DNA from: Ascoidea asiatica
Taxonomy: Eukaryota > Ascomycota > Saccharomycetes > Ascoideales > Ascoideaceae
Assembly (NCBI GenBank): GCA_001600695.1
Contig: BCKQ01000010.1
Coordinates: 94,270 to 158,269 of the forward strand
Reading direction: 5' to 3'
Length of the DNA: 64,000 bases
Every line of letters starts with the position of its first letter. The stretch's first letter is position 1. Shown here piece after piece: positions 1 to 10,006 of the stretch. Below the pieces are notes generated by a model. It had not been told where the DNA came from, did no database searches, and saw only the letters and a list, made by a program, of their open reading frames with translations. Made by a program: the position numbers and the translations under genes.

Positions 1-116
1 GCTTCTCTTTTAACAATAGGTTGATTTGGTTCCAAAGTAATCCAGTGAGGAGCTGGAGCTGATTGAACCCCTAAAATTGTAATGGAACTAAGAATATAAA
101 AGGTTGAATATTTCAT
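1..116 (-). CDS. Partial secreted precursor, possibly PIR-like cell-wall protein (N-terminus only)
   Basis: Reading leftward from an ATG at 116-114, an open frame of 38 complete codons runs off the window edge. The first ~19 residues (MKYSTFYILSSITILGVQS) look like a signal peptide: a Lys near the start, a hydrophobic core, then small residues before APAP. After it come a Trp-containing stretch (HWITLEP) and a Lys-Arg pair followed by Glu-Ala, the usual context of Kex2 cleavage and Ste13-like trimming. A signal peptide, a short pro-region with a W-x-T-L-x-P motif and a KR site is the layout known for yeast PIR-family cell-wall proteins. The internal repeats that would prove this lie outside the window, so PIR is an inference. 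Other Kex2-processed secreted proteins remain possible. The frame was found by direct translation. Confidence 0.5.
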   Translation of the reverse strand, partial: MKYSTFYILSSITILGVQSAPAPHWITLEPNQPIVKRE

Positions 117-1670
117 TGTGAGTCCTAGAATTTTTAAGAAACTGATTGATTACTATTTTTGAAGATGTAAATGTATTTATTCCAAAAAATTATTCAAAGT
201 TCTGTTCTTAATAAGTAGGTAAAACAGTAAGTTAACAAATCAAAAGTGATAAAACATTTATAGGTTAGACTTAAAAATTGTTTGGGAAATGGATGATTTA
301 AATAAGAATATTTTTTTGATTGTAAATAGAACTTTTGAATTCAACCTTAATGCTTTATGGAAATTATGAAAAAAGAAGCTTTATTGGAATAATACAATTA
401 GAAGAATCCATAGAAATTGTGAAAAGAAAGACCTTAAGGGAATCAGGGCAAGCATATTCAGTTGGTCTAGGTTTAAGACATATTTGTAAAAACTGACAGT
501 AATTATGTGATATTATTTAACCAGAAATTAAATTCACAAAAAAAACAGAACACTAAAGAATTAGGTAGCAATTTTGATCTAAACAGGTTTTCAATCAAAA
601 ATTTTTAATTCTAGGTTAAAGAATGAAAATAAATGAATTTTTTGTGAAAAAAATAATGAAAATTTTTGGCTAAAGAAATTTATTGAACAGCAATGTGAAT
701 GTTTTTAATAAAAGATACTATCTTTACCGAAATGTGACGTGGATTACAAATGCTACATTATAATTGCTTAAGTTCAGTTGGAATATAGACCGTTAGAGTA
801 TTTTCTAGAGGAAATGGAGTTTCCTAATTGGGACTTCAAAGAGTTGATTACTGAAAATTAAGTTGAATTCAAAGAAGAATATTTTCATACGAAAGAGAAG
901 CAAACAATACTTACTTGCCATCAATATTTTCTGTTCAATAANAAACACCTTTTGAAATTGAATTGTGTTTTTAACTTGTAATGTTATGTGCAAATTCAAA
1001 TTCAATTATGGATAAAGTAATGATCAGTGTGAGCTAAAAATATTATGTATAATTTCGGTACAAGTCCGGTGATATAGTATTTATAATAGTTATAATAGCT
1101 TCAATAGTCATAATAGATACTGTATATTGTTTTTCTGTTTTTTTCATAGAATAATAAAGTTAATTGTAATTATTAGGTTTATTTTTTTAATTGATATTGA
1201 ATTATTGAATTTGTGTTACATTATCTTCCATTGATTAGTGTGTGCAATTAAAGATTTTGATTTTGAAAGAAAAGAAGAAATTATCAATGAAAGTAAAAGT
1301 AGTTAAATACAATTACTATTACAATCACAATTAAAATTAAAATTAAAATTAAAATCACAATTGAAATTAAAATTAAAATCACAATCACAATTACAATTAC
1401 AATTACAATTACAATTACGAATACGAATACGAATACTATCACCACCAATTACTTATGAAGGAGCAAAAAAGTAGAGATTTAGTTAAATTGACGAAGGGAT
1501 AAATAGGAAACTTAAATGAAATTAGTGAAAAAAAGCATTTAAGCTCGTAATTATGAGTTGTGTTTTATTATTTTTGTTTAGCTTTGAATTGAATTTACTT
1601 GATTATTGAAATAAATTATATTCTTTATAGGATGAATAGCAGCAAGAAAAATTTTAGAGAAATGAAGCAA
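117..1670. other. Long intergenic region upstream of the secreted-protein gene and downstream of GLC8
   Basis: This 1.55 kb stretch is AT-rich with no convincing gene. The only longer frame (805-1005, minus) has biased low-complexity composition and no recognisable domain. It contains the hexanucleotide repeat listed separately. A long upstream region is common for regulated yeast cell-wall genes, but no specific site is claimed. Confidence 0.6.
1309..1437. repeat. Hexanucleotide microsatellite, AAAATT/ACAATT/ACGAAT variants
   Basis: About 125 bp of near-tandem 6-mers drifting from ATTAAA through ATTACA to ATACGA types. It sits in non-coding DNA, so unit-number changes would not shift a frame. 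Confidence 0.85.
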
Positions 1671-2420
1671 TCATTCTTCATCAGCATCATTATCTATACT
1701 GTTATTAATATCATTATTGATTTCACTTTCAGCCTGTTTACGCTTAACTAAAGCTTCATTATGATAATGCAATTTCATTTTTTCTTGAAATTTTTTATGT
1801 TTAATTTGTTCTGGAGATAANCCTTTATAAGGATCCATATTTTCATCATTATTAAGTATATCTTGTAAAGATGGTTTTATAACAGTTCCACCATTTAAAG
1901 ATTCAAATTGATTTTGAATAGAATCAGGTTCAACTTCAGGTTCACCTAAAGAAAAATTGGGTATACTATTAACTTTACCGCTTAAATCAGAATCATCTAT
2001 ATCAATATCAGCATCAGTATCAGCATCAGTATCTATTTCAGTATCTATTTCAGTATCTAGATCATTTTCATTATCAGTTCTATAATAATCATTAGTTGGA
2101 TCAACAGCACCTTGATATGGAGTTTTTGGTTCATCAATTTTAGTAAAAGTCATACTTGCTTTTAATTTATCATTATCATCTAAATTTTGTTTATTAAATT
2201 GAACTTTTTCATCATCAGTTAAGAAATCTTCATTTATTTGAAACTTTTTTTTTTTAATTTGTTGACGAATTTTTTCACCTTCATCAGATTTAGTGTTTAG
2301 TAAAGAATTCTTTTTGGTATTTTCTAGAACTATATTTCTATCATAATTAGACAAAACATTATCATTGTATTTGTTTGGTGCATTTCTTAGAATACCCTTT
2401 GGGTGATCTGAGTTTGGCAT
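1671..2420 (-). CDS. GLC8: Protein phosphatase 1 regulator, Glc8 / inhibitor-2 family
   Basis: A 249-residue, highly charged and probably mostly disordered protein. Three inhibitor-2 signatures appear in order: PKGILRN at residues 7-13, matching the N-terminal KGILK-type PP1 docking motif; KIDEPKTPY near residues 93-101, matching the conserved block with the phosphorylatable Thr-Pro; and a C-terminal KMKLHYHNEA block near 213-222, matching the HYNE-type helix that contacts the PP1 active site. In yeast, Glc8 activates PP1 (Glc7) after phosphorylation of that Thr by a cyclin-dependent kinase such as Pho85; this is family knowledge. Between the last two motifs lies an acidic Asp-Thr-Ile-Glu repeat (about residues 118-145). 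The ATG at 2420 is the first in frame and leaves the KGIL motif at the expected distance. The gene is divergent from the SHE10-like gene. Confidence 0.85.
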   Translation of the reverse strand: MPNSDHPKGILRNAPNKYNDNVLSNYDRNIVLENTKKNSLLNTKSDEGEKIRQQIKKKKFQINEDFLTDDEKVQFNKQNLDDNDKLKASMTFTKIDEPKTPYQGAVDPTNDYYRTDNENDLDTEIDTEIDTDADTDADIDIDDSDLSGKVNSIPNFSLGEPEVEPDSIQNQFESLNGGTVIKPSLQDILNNDENMDPYKXLSPEQIKHKKFQEKMKLHYHNEALVKRKQAESEINNDINNSIDNDADEE

Positions 2421-3280
2421 GATTAGGAATAGTTTATTGGGATATTATTATGTCTTTTGTATTTGACAATGTTGATGTTATAATAATTATTGATTAAAAA
2501 AGCAGTTTTCAAATTGCTATTCAATATAACTTTAGTATATTTAATATATTGATAACATTGACAGCTTGAGTTATTTGATTCACTTGATAACAATGCCCCA
2601 TCACAACCGGCAATTTCCTTCCAGACCCCAGGGAACATAACCAGGGTCTAAAAGTTGACCCGGATAATGGTTCCTAATGACGGATTTATATACTGTACAT
2701 ATTTTCACATCCTTGTGCATTTCCGCTGCCAAGGGTTTAGGTGGTGGCGGGTGTCCATAAAAAAACATAANAAGGCGCAGCTGCCACGTGCTTTGCTGAC
2801 TAAGCTAGGAGTAAGCGGCAGGGCTGGCTCCGAGTAGTTGCCACTGCACCAGAGCCCTACTTTACCGCTGACACTGCACTGCAANTACAATAATATAATA
2901 AAGCATCCATTTCAGTCAGTGTAACACTTTTATTACCGGATTCGTAACTAAATATACAATATTTATATAATTATCAGAGTCTACATAAAACACATAACAC
3001 TAACTCTCAATCTTCAATCTATTATTCACATCATAATATCATATCATTTCAAATATCAATCCCTAAGATTCGAGTAAAAAAAAGGAAGCATTATTACATA
3101 TCTTCATCTTAATCTTTATNCAAAGATCTTTATATCAACTACGTATCCTTTTAGCTTCCTCAATAACTCTGATACTTTCTTTTGATTAATATTTTTAAAA
3201 GCCTCAAATTTATCTCTTCTAATTTCATTACTTTTTGCCTCTTCAAACATTTTTATCAATTTCAGATCAAAAAACCTATA
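2421..3280. promoter_or_regulatory. Divergent promoter between GLC8 and the SHE10-like gene, with GC-rich island
   Basis: An 860 bp bidirectional intergenic region. Its middle (about 2640-2885) is clearly more GC-rich than the flanks. It carries one CACGTG hexamer (2785-2790) and CACTGCA copies at 2842-2848, 2872-2878 and 2877-2883. Short frames here (2423-2638, 2655-2837, 2705-2890) overlap one another on both strands and show no domain, so I do not treat them as genes. Confidence 0.6.
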
Positions 3281-6200
3281 ATGCTTTCAAAATCAAAAAA
3301 AGAAATAGATATAAATACATCAAAATCTCTAAAATCTACAAAGTCTTTAAAATCTACAAAATATCTAAAATCTGATAATAAAAATGAACTTAGAAATAAC
3401 CAAATGCAAAATTCTCAGTATTTAGATAAAACTTCAAATATTTATCAAAATAATGATAAAACAAAATTAAAAATCAAGAAAAAGAAATCTTTTTCTTTTT
3501 ATTCAAAATTAAGATTTATAATAATCAATATATATATAATTTATTTATTATATTTAACATTTCATAAATGTCCAATAGATTTAAATTTAAATCCAATTCC
3601 ATCTCCAACTTCAACAACTTCAATTTCTTTTTCAACTCCAACAATAAATACCAAATCTGATATAATAAATGATATAAATTGTAAATCAATTCATTATACT
3701 TTTAATAAATTTAATTATTATTTTCAAAATTTTAATTTAAATTTATTATCAAATTTAAAATCAAATTTTAAATCAAATTTAAANTCAAATATAAATTTAA
3801 TTTCAAATAATCCTTTTATTAAAACGATCTCTTCAAATGATAATTTTCAAAAAGTTTTATCTTTATCAAAAGAATTATCAACTCAATTTCAATTAAAATT
3901 AAATCCAATTTTATCTTTCATAAAATTTAAATATAATAATTATTTTGAGTTATCAAAACCTTTATTATTACAATTCAAACAAAAATCTTTCAAAATTATA
4001 CTAAACTCTTATAATTTTATAAATGATTTTATTTATAAAACTTTTTTACCTTTTTTAAGAAACTCATTTTTAATTTCAAAAAATTTTTTAAATAAATATT
4101 TTTTACCAAATTTTAAAAAATTTTATTCAAATTTAATTAATTTTTTAAAAATCAAATTATTACCAAAACTAATTTTTTCAATAAGTTTTTTGAAAAATTA
4201 TTTTAATAATGTTATAAAATTTAATCTAAATAATTTTTTCAATAATTATATTAAAATTTATATTGAAAATAGGAACNATCTTAATTCAAATAAATTTAAC
4301 TCAATTATATATCCTTATATTTATAAAATTTATTATCTAGTTACAAAATATTATAATTTACTTATAATTTATTATCAATATCATAATACAAGATTGATTG
4401 ATTATTATAATCAATTAATTTCAAATAATCCTTTATTAAATAATGATTTCAATTCAAATATTGATAATTTCTCAACCGATATAGATTCAACTGATAGTGA
4501 TAATGATACTGAAAATGAAAATGAAACTAACAATGAAAATAATAAAAATAATATCAATAAAAAAAATGATAAAAATAATCTATTATTAAATTTAAACTTA
4601 AATAATTCAAATATTGAAATTGATCTGAATGAAATTAATAACATTCCATATAATAATTATACTGATATTGTAACTTCAACAATAAAAAAAATTATTTATA
4701 AAACGATTACAGTTGATACAGATTTAAATACAAATTCAAATAATATTATAACTTCAACAAATTCAATTATACTTCCAACTGATTCAAACAATTCAATTTA
4801 TAGTTCAATTGATAATTCATTTGATTCAAAATCTTTAAATAATAGTCCTGGAAAATCTGAAATTATTTCAGATCCTTTGGCTAATGAAATTAATCATTGG
4901 TATAATATTGTTTCACAAACCTGTGATGTTATAATTGAAGATTTCGATACAGAATGGAATAATCATCAAAAGAATAAGTTAAATGAAAAAATCAAACCAT
5001 TATTAAAACATGAAATTGTAAATTTTCAAAGGATGATCAATGATTATTATAGAGATATGGATAAATTAATCTATAATATTAATTCAACTGATTTATATTT
5101 AAAAGAAAATGAAATCTTGAAAATTAATAATTTAAATAGTAAAAATATTAGTAATTTCAATGAAAATTTAGAAATTATTGATTTAATAAATTATAATAAT
5201 GATAGAAATTTTAATATTTCATTACATGAAGAAATAAAAAATTTACCAGATAAATCAAGTTCCAGAGCAAGATATATTAAAAATAGTGTTTTAATTGGTA
5301 GAGATATTAAAAATGATAAAATCTTTAAAAAATATGAGAATAATTTTTCAAAATATTCTAATATAACATTGAATATTGATGGTAATAAAATAGAAAAGGT
5401 TTCAAGACAGGATGTTAGAGATTTATTCAAAAAAATTCGTGGAAATGTTGAAGATAAATTAGATTCAATCAAAAAGACAATTGAAATTGATATTTTAAAT
5501 GAATTGATTAATGAATTTAATGAAGAAAAATTCAAAACCATGGAAATTTTTGAGAATTTAACCGATGTTTTAAATTTTGAATGGGATCAAAGATTTATTG
5601 AAACATTTTTAAATAAAGAAGATTTATTAAAAGAAGATATTAATATAAAAGAAGTTATTANAGAAATTGAAAATTATAATGATAATGATAATGATAATGA
5701 AAATAAAAATAAACTAAATGAAGAAAATAAATTAATTGAAATTTATAAAGAGAAAAAAGAAGAATTAAGTAAACAAATTGATGTGATAGATAATGATACA
5801 AATAATAATCTTAATATTAATAAAGAAGAAGCGGAAATGATAAAAAACTCATTTGATAAATTGAAATTACTTAAAGATTGGAATAATTTTAAAAATTTCT
5901 ATAAAATCAAAAAGATACTATTAGATACAAGAGAAAAAATAATTAATTTGAATATAAGATATGAGATTATTCATAAAGATTTGGTTGAAATCAAATTAAC
6001 TCTAAGAATATTATCAAGAGAAATTGAACAATATCTTCAAATTTTAAGAGCTAAAGCCAATTTACAATTTCAGTTTCGAGAAATTATTGAAGGTGAAGAT
6101 AGATCAAGAAGATTTTATAAATTTAATGTGATTAAAGAAGATAAAAAATTATTGGTATCAAATAATACATTTACAAATCTTACAAATCTTACAAACAACA

Positions 6201-6337
6201 ATATGAAGGCTAATAACTTCNCTAAAAAAGTGATAACCCCGCCATTTGAAACATCATCGAATGAGACCCAAGAAGAATTAGAAATAGAATCAGAAAAAGA
6301 TTCAAAAGGTAATAGAAGTGAATATGATATGATATGA
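3281..6337 (+). CDS. SHE10/OSW7-family membrane-anchored coiled-coil protein
   Basis: The frame is open from 3182, but that codon is TTG. The first ATG in frame is at 3281, giving about 1018 residues. Seen: a basic Ser/Lys-rich N-terminus, one hydrophobic segment near residues 70-90 that could be a signal anchor, a long Asn/Phe/Leu-rich low-complexity region, an acidic Asn-Glu patch, and from about residue 535 a better-ordered helical region (EINHWYNIVSQTCDVIIEDF, then a Trp-Asn-x-His segment and an Arg-Ala-Arg-Tyr segment) with heptad-like coiled coil to the end. This C-terminal half recalls yeast She10 and Osw7, paralogues linked to spore-wall assembly. Those are only about 510-580 residues, so this protein is almost twice as long, mostly through low-complexity insertion. 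Family assignment is from remembered pattern and is moderate. The stop codon lies inside a pentanucleotide repeat. Confidence 0.6.
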   Translation: MLSKSKKEIDINTSKSLKSTKSLKSTKYLKSDNKNELRNNQMQNSQYLDKTSNIYQNNDKTKLKIKKKKSFSFYSKLRFIIINIYIIYLLYLTFHKCPIDLNLNPIPSPTSTTSISFSTPTINTKSDIINDINCKSIHYTFNKFNYYFQNFNLNLLSNLKSNFKSNLXSNINLISNNPFIKTISSNDNFQKVLSLSKELSTQFQLKLNPILSFIKFKYNNYFELSKPLLLQFKQKSFKIILNSYNFINDFIYKTFLPFLRNSFLISKNFLNKYFLPNFKKFYSNLINFLKIKLLPKLIFSISFLKNYFNNVIKFNLNNFFNNYIKIYIENRNXLNSNKFNSIIYPYIYKIYYLVTKYYNLLIIYYQYHNTRLIDYYNQLISNNPLLNNDFNSNIDNFSTDIDSTDSDNDTENENETNNENNKNNINKKNDKNNLLLNLNLNNSNIEIDLNEINNIPYNNYTDIVTSTIKKIIYKTITVDTDLNTNSNNIITSTNSIILPTDSNNSIYSSIDNSFDSKSLNNSPGKSEIISDPLANEINHWYNIVSQTCDVIIEDFDTEWNNHQKNKLNEKIKPLLKHEIVNFQRMINDYYRDMDKLIYNINSTDLYLKENEILKINNLNSKNISNFNENLEIIDLINYNNDRNFNISLHEEIKNLPDKSSSRARYIKNSVLIGRDIKNDKIFKKYENNFSKYSNITLNIDGNKIEKVSRQDVRDLFKKIRGNVEDKLDSIKKTIEIDILNELINEFNEEKFKTMEIFENLTDVLNFEWDQRFIETFLNKEDLLKEDINIKEVIXEIENYNDNDNDNENKNKLNEENKLIEIYKEKKEELSKQIDVIDNDTNNNLNINKEEAEMIKNSFDKLKLLKDWNNFKNFYKIKKILLDTREKIINLNIRYEIIHKDLVEIKLTLRILSREIEQYLQILRAKANLQFQFREIIEGEDRSRRFYKFNVIKEDKKLLVSNNTFTNLTNLTNNNMKANNFXKKVITPPFETSSNETQEELEIESEKDSKGNRSEYDMI

Positions 6338-6382
6338 TATGATATGATATAATATAATATAATATAATATAATATAATATAA
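6322..6382. repeat. Pentanucleotide repeat (TATGA)n then (TATAA)n spanning the end of the SHE10-like gene
   Basis: Tandem 5-bp units begin inside the last codons of the upstream gene and continue into the 3' flank. The repeat itself provides the stop codon, so unit-number changes would alter the last few residues. Confidence 0.85.
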
Positions 6383-6539
6383 GATTAGATAGGGTAAGGT
6401 AAGGTACTATATGATAGAGTAAACTAGAGAGAAAAGAAAAGAGATAAGATATACAGTATATAGATATTATATAATAAAATAGACAATTAGAATTAGAATT
6501 GAAAATTAAAATAGAAAAAGAAATGGGAATAAGGTATAA

Positions 6540-7219
6540 TTACTTTTCGATATCAGATTTTAAAGAATCATATAAATAATCAGATAATTTCATTAAACCA
6601 TAAGTACCAGTTAATAATCTATACATTTGATTTTCTTGATAAGAATATGGAATAATATAACCACTTTTATCAACATTAACATAACCAAAACAATCTTCAA
6701 CTTCAGGAGTTCTTTGAGCTTCTGAATTTCTTCTTAAATCATAGATAGCCATATAAGCACCATTACCATTGCTTTTAAATTGACTTGCTTCAATAATATA
6801 AGTAAAATCATTATGAATATTATTATAAATTAAATTATTTAATTTTTTCAAAAAATTTGGATTATCAGTAAAAGTAATTGACTTTTTATTATCAGTATTA
6901 TTTTGATTTGAAGGGATTGATTTAAAATCAATATCATTTATATTAGAAGTCGAAATATTTGAAATCCAGCCAACAGGAATTGAAGGTTTTTCACTAAGTG
7001 ATAAATAGAATTGATTTTTTTCACCTTGTAATGAATGAGCATACTAAATGAAATAAAGAATAACTAGTTAGTCATTTGGTTCTCAATAGTTATTTATTAT
7101 AAAATTCAATATAATCAAAAACTAAATTACATACTTACATATTGAGGATACTTAATTAATTGAGTAGAATAATTTCTGAGGCCCTTGAAAAGACCAATTT
7201 TTAGAGAATTAGAGAACAT
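6540..7219 (-). CDS. Conserved protein of unknown function, two exons, possible mitochondrial presequence
   Basis: Exon 1 is 7219-7139 (27 codons from an ATG) and exon 2 is 7043-6540 (167 codons plus TAA), predicting 194 residues. The frame joins cleanly across the intron: exon 1 ends Pro-Gln-Tyr and exon 2 opens Tyr-Ala-His-Ser-Leu. The N-terminus (MFSNSLKIGLFKGLRNYST) is basic, free of acidic residues and rich in Ser/Leu, like a mitochondrial targeting sequence. The body has ordered-looking segments (a Pro-Val-Gly-Trp-Ile block, EVEDCFGYVNVDKSGYIIP, a Tyr-Arg-Leu-Leu-Thr-Gly block) with few low-complexity runs, suggesting a folded conserved domain. I do not recognise a named family. Starting at the internal Met at 6851 would discard well-conserved-looking sequence, so the spliced model is preferred. 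It is divergent from the ADP/ATP carrier gene. Confidence 0.75.
7044..7138 (-). other. Spliceosomal intron (95 nt)
   Basis: On the minus strand the donor is GTAAGTAT, a branch-like GACTAAC lies about 30 nt before the acceptor, and the intron ends ATTTAG. The intron has an in-frame stop, and removing it joins two open frames in phase. This is the only well-supported intron I found. Confidence 0.85.
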
Positions 7220-7946
7220 TGAGTGATAAAGAATGCAATTGATATTGTTTAGAACGTATTAATGACAAAATATAAATTTNAGACAATGAATCAATTGTAA
7301 AATAATTTTTGAAATAAACCATTAAAAAACGTCAAATCAATCAATCTTCAGCTTGTANGGGAATAAATGAATATAAATGAACAAAGAATAAAGAATAAAC
7401 AAATCTCAAAAATGTTTGCAGTGAACCAGTGCAGTGGATGTGATGTGACTATACAGTCTTGTACCTCTTTCAGCATGAACCCATACTGCTGGTTTTTGTC
7501 CGCCCTGAATGATTTTTGGATTGAGAAGGGATTTAGTTAAGGGGAGGAGCGTTATTCGCGGCTGCTGATTGGCTGGCGGGGGGNGCACTGCGGGTAACCC
7601 GGGCCTGTTTAGCTGAGCGTCCGGAAATCCGCCAGCAGCTCGCGGATCCGGAGAGGATCTAGAGGGTGCAGAGCCGAGACTCTGTGCTGGTAGTAGCCTT
7701 AGCACTGTGGTACTGTATTACAGCACCAATACTGTGCTGCACTGCTACAAATATTTATTCATTTATTTATTTACTTATTTATTTCATTATTTCATTATTT
7801 TAATTTATTAATTTATTAATTTATTAATTTATTAATTTATTACAATTTATTAATTAATTAATTATTGATTGATTTTATTTATTTATTTATTTAGTTAACT
7901 ATATTCTATTTCATATTCTTTAAAATAAAATAAAAGATTCTTCNAA
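7220..7946. promoter_or_regulatory. Divergent promoter of the spliced gene and the ADP/ATP carrier gene
   Basis: A GC-rich island (about 7400-7740) sits in AT-rich DNA. It includes ATTGG in a TGATTGG context (7566-7572), the inverted CCAAT box expected for Hap2/3/5 control of respiratory genes, and CGGGTAA (7591-7597), matching the core of the Reb1 general regulatory factor site. TGCAGTG occurs at 7417-7423 and 7430-7436. The 200 bp before the carrier ATG are ATTT/TTAATTTA low-complexity repeat. Factor assignments are inference from motif matches. Confidence 0.55.
7749..7882. repeat. ATTT / AATTTATT low-complexity tandem repeat
   Basis: Runs of 4-bp ATTT units change to 8-bp AATTTATT units just upstream of the ADP/ATP carrier gene. 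Poly(dA:dT)-like DNA of this type is typical of nucleosome-depleted yeast promoters. Confidence 0.75.
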
Positions 7947-8855
7947 ATGAGTGGTGATTCAAATTTCTTAGTTGATTTTCTTATGGGTGGTGTTTCTGCT
8001 GCCGTTGCAAAAACTGCAGCAGCTCCAATTGAAAGAGTTAAATTATTAATTCAAAATCAAGATGAAATGCTTAAACAAGGTCGTTTAAGTAAAAAATATG
8101 ATGGTATTGTTGAATGTTTCAAAAGAACTGCAGCTGAAGAAGGTGTTGCAGCATTTTGGAGAGGTAATACTGCTAATGTTATTAGATATTTTCCTACTCA
8201 AGCTTTAAATTTTGCTTTCAAAGATAGAATTAAAAAAGCTTTAGCATTTAAAAGAGAAGAAGGTTACTGGAAATGGTTTGGTGGTAATTTAGCTTCTGGT
8301 GGTGCTGCAGGTGCCTTATCATTAATGTTTGTTTATTCTTTAGATTATGCAAGAACAAGATTAGCAAATGATGCAAAATCTGCTAAAAAAGGTGGTGAAA
8401 GACAATTTAAAGGTTTAGTTGATGTTTATAAACAAACTATAAAATCTGATGGTGTTGCAGGTTTATATAGAGGTTTTGGGCCATCAGTTGTTGGTATTAT
8501 TGCTTATAGAGGTCTTTATTTTGGTTTATATGATTCTTTAAAACCAGTTGTATTAGTTGGACCATTAGAAGGTTCATTTTTAGCATCATTTTTATTAGGT
8601 TGGGTTGTAACAACAGGTGCTTCAACAGCTTCATATCCTTTAGATACTGTAAGAAGAAGAATGATGATGACTTCAGGTCAAGCTGTTAAATATAAAGGTG
8701 CAATGGATTGTTTAAGTAAAATTGTTGCTGCAGAAGGTGTTAAATCTTTATTTAAAGGTTGTGGTGCAAATATCTTAAGAGGTGTTGCAGGTGCTGGTGT
8801 TATCTCAATGTACGATCAATTGCAAATGATTTTATTTGGTAAAAAATTNAAATAA
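7947..8855 (+). CDS. AAC: Mitochondrial ADP/ATP carrier
   Basis: A 302-residue protein of the usual length for this carrier, in the mitochondrial inner membrane, exchanging cytosolic ADP for matrix ATP. Three ~100-residue repeats are visible, each with a P-x-[DE]-x-x-[KR] signature: PIERVK near residue 27, a degenerate Ser-Leu-Asp-Tyr-Ala-Arg-Thr-Arg in repeat 2, and [11 protein letters not shown] in repeat 3. The RRRMMM hexamer is diagnostic for ADP/ATP carriers and separates them from other mitochondrial carriers. The start at 7947 leaves a short N-terminus ([15 protein letters not shown]) that aligns naturally with the first helix. The low frequency of rare codons suggests high expression. 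The promoter carries a CCAAT-type element. Which paralogue it is (PET9/AAC2, AAC1 or AAC3 type) cannot be decided here. Confidence 0.98.
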   Translation: MSGDSNFLVDFLMGGVSAAVAKTAAAPIERVKLLIQNQDEMLKQGRLSKKYDGIVECFKRTAAEEGVAAFWRGNTANVIRYFPTQALNFAFKDRIKKALAFKREEGYWKWFGGNLASGGAAGALSLMFVYSLDYARTRLANDAKSAKKGGERQFKGLVDVYKQTIKSDGVAGLYRGFGPSVVGIIAYRGLYFGLYDSLKPVVLVGPLEGSFLASFLLGWVVTTGASTASYPLDTVRRRMMMTSGQAVKYKGAMDCLSKIVAAEGVKSLFKGCGANILRGVAGAGVISMYDQLQMILFGKKXK

Positions 8856-9154
8856 TCAATTTAAATTATCTCACTTTAAAATATACTTAACTTATCAATT
8901 TATAAATATAATTAATTATAAATAATATAATATCTTGTATTTATTTTCTTCTCAAATAACGAATAATTTACGTCATTATTCCTCTTCGCCTCTATTTCTT
9001 TGGNAAGACGAATGATAAACAAGGGGAATAGCAGAACTTGNTTATAAATTGGTTGAAGCTTTGATGTCTCAGACTACTTCAGGAAGTCTAACAGCTTTCT
9101 CTCAGACATTCACCAATTACCACCTAGTTTTGGNGCTGGTGTTGGCAGTTTACT

Positions 9155-9179
9155 GCGATGAGATCTCTTAGACTCATCG
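9155..9179. promoter_or_regulatory. Inverted pair of PAC-like GATGAG elements
   Basis: GCGATGAG (9155-9162) matches the core of the yeast PAC box found before ribosome-biogenesis and Pol I/III genes. CTCATCG at 9173-9179 is its reverse complement 10 bp away, which could also form a 7-bp hairpin. The nearest plus-strand gene starts about 830 bp downstream, so its target is unclear. Confidence 0.4.
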
Positions 9180-9849
9180 AAGCCCTGCCTTCAGATCAAC
9201 CTATTTTGGCTATTGTATCATCTGTAGTCACTATTCTATCTATTATATCCATATCTTATCCTTCTATATCTTGTCGTATCTCTAATACATTCAATATATT
9301 TGGTTACTATCTCTCTTTTATCTCTCTTTTATCTCTGTTTTATCTCTGTAACACATTTTCAATAAACGTTTGAGAAGCCACCTGTTCCTGCTCTGCTGTG
9401 TTCCTGCTGTGTTCCTGCAGCGCTCGTTTCTTTTCANAGTGTCGTTGGTTGCCAATAGTACAGTAATAAATAAATAACAATATTGATATTGGAATTAATA
9501 TTATTGAATTGCTACTCTATTCCATACTAAAGACCTTTGCATATTTTATTAAAAATAAGAAGTCAAAAAGTATTACTTATATTCAAATCATATCCAGATT
9601 ATATCCAAATTGTATATTTATTTCATGACGTTTTTGTTCCTGTATAAAGTATTATTATCATTACTATTACTATCTATTGGATATTATTTATAAATTCTTA
9701 AAAAAAATAAAAGCAAAACTAATCAAATTCTGGTAGTCTTCAATTTTCATTATATTTAGTATAAATATATCTTAATTTCTCATTATTTCTCATTACCTAA
9801 AATATAACTTGTTATAAATATAAAATATCATAAAATTTTTAGCTTGGGA

Positions 9850-9965
9850 AACTACTTAACTACTTAACTACTTTATTACTTTATTACTTTATTACTTTAT
9901 TACTTTATTACTTTATTACTTTATTACTTTAATACTTCACTACTTAATCACTTAATCACTTAATT
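9850..9965. repeat. Octanucleotide repeat (TTACTTTA)n upstream of the zinc-ribbon gene
   Basis: About nine near-perfect 8-bp units flanked by diverged 8-9 bp units (ACTACTTA, ATCACTTA), ending about 40 bp before the next ATG. Confidence 0.85.
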
Positions 9966-10006
9966 ACCAACCTAATTATTAATAATACTATCATATCTTT
10001 TTAAAA

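Larger units (their letters stand above)
8856..10006. other. Intergenic region between the carrier gene and the small zinc-ribbon gene
   Basis: A 1.15 kb region. About 8990-9440 is richer in GC and contains an inverted GATGAG pair (listed separately). The frame at 9158-9373 (71 residues, Ser/Ile-rich) starts inside that inverted pair and shows no domain, so I do not call it. The end of the region is an 8-bp tandem repeat. Confidence 0.55.

Noticed and set aside
805-1005. 66-residue minus frame containing a GTAAGTATTG donor-like sequence
   Set aside because: Low-complexity protein, no branch site, and no second exon with protein-like sequence.
2655-2890. Opposing short frames in the GLC8/SHE10-like promoter
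   Set aside because: They overlap each other on both strands and arise from GC-rich DNA with few stops. No domain, no conserved-looking motif.
7406-7705. 99-residue Pro/Arg-rich minus frame in the carrier promoter
   Set aside because: GC-rich island with few stops. Composition unlike any neighbouring gene, and it lies over apparent regulatory sites.
9158-9373. 71-residue Ser/Ile-rich frame
   Set aside because: Begins within the inverted PAC-like pair and has repeat-derived Leu/Ser/Phe sequence without a domain.
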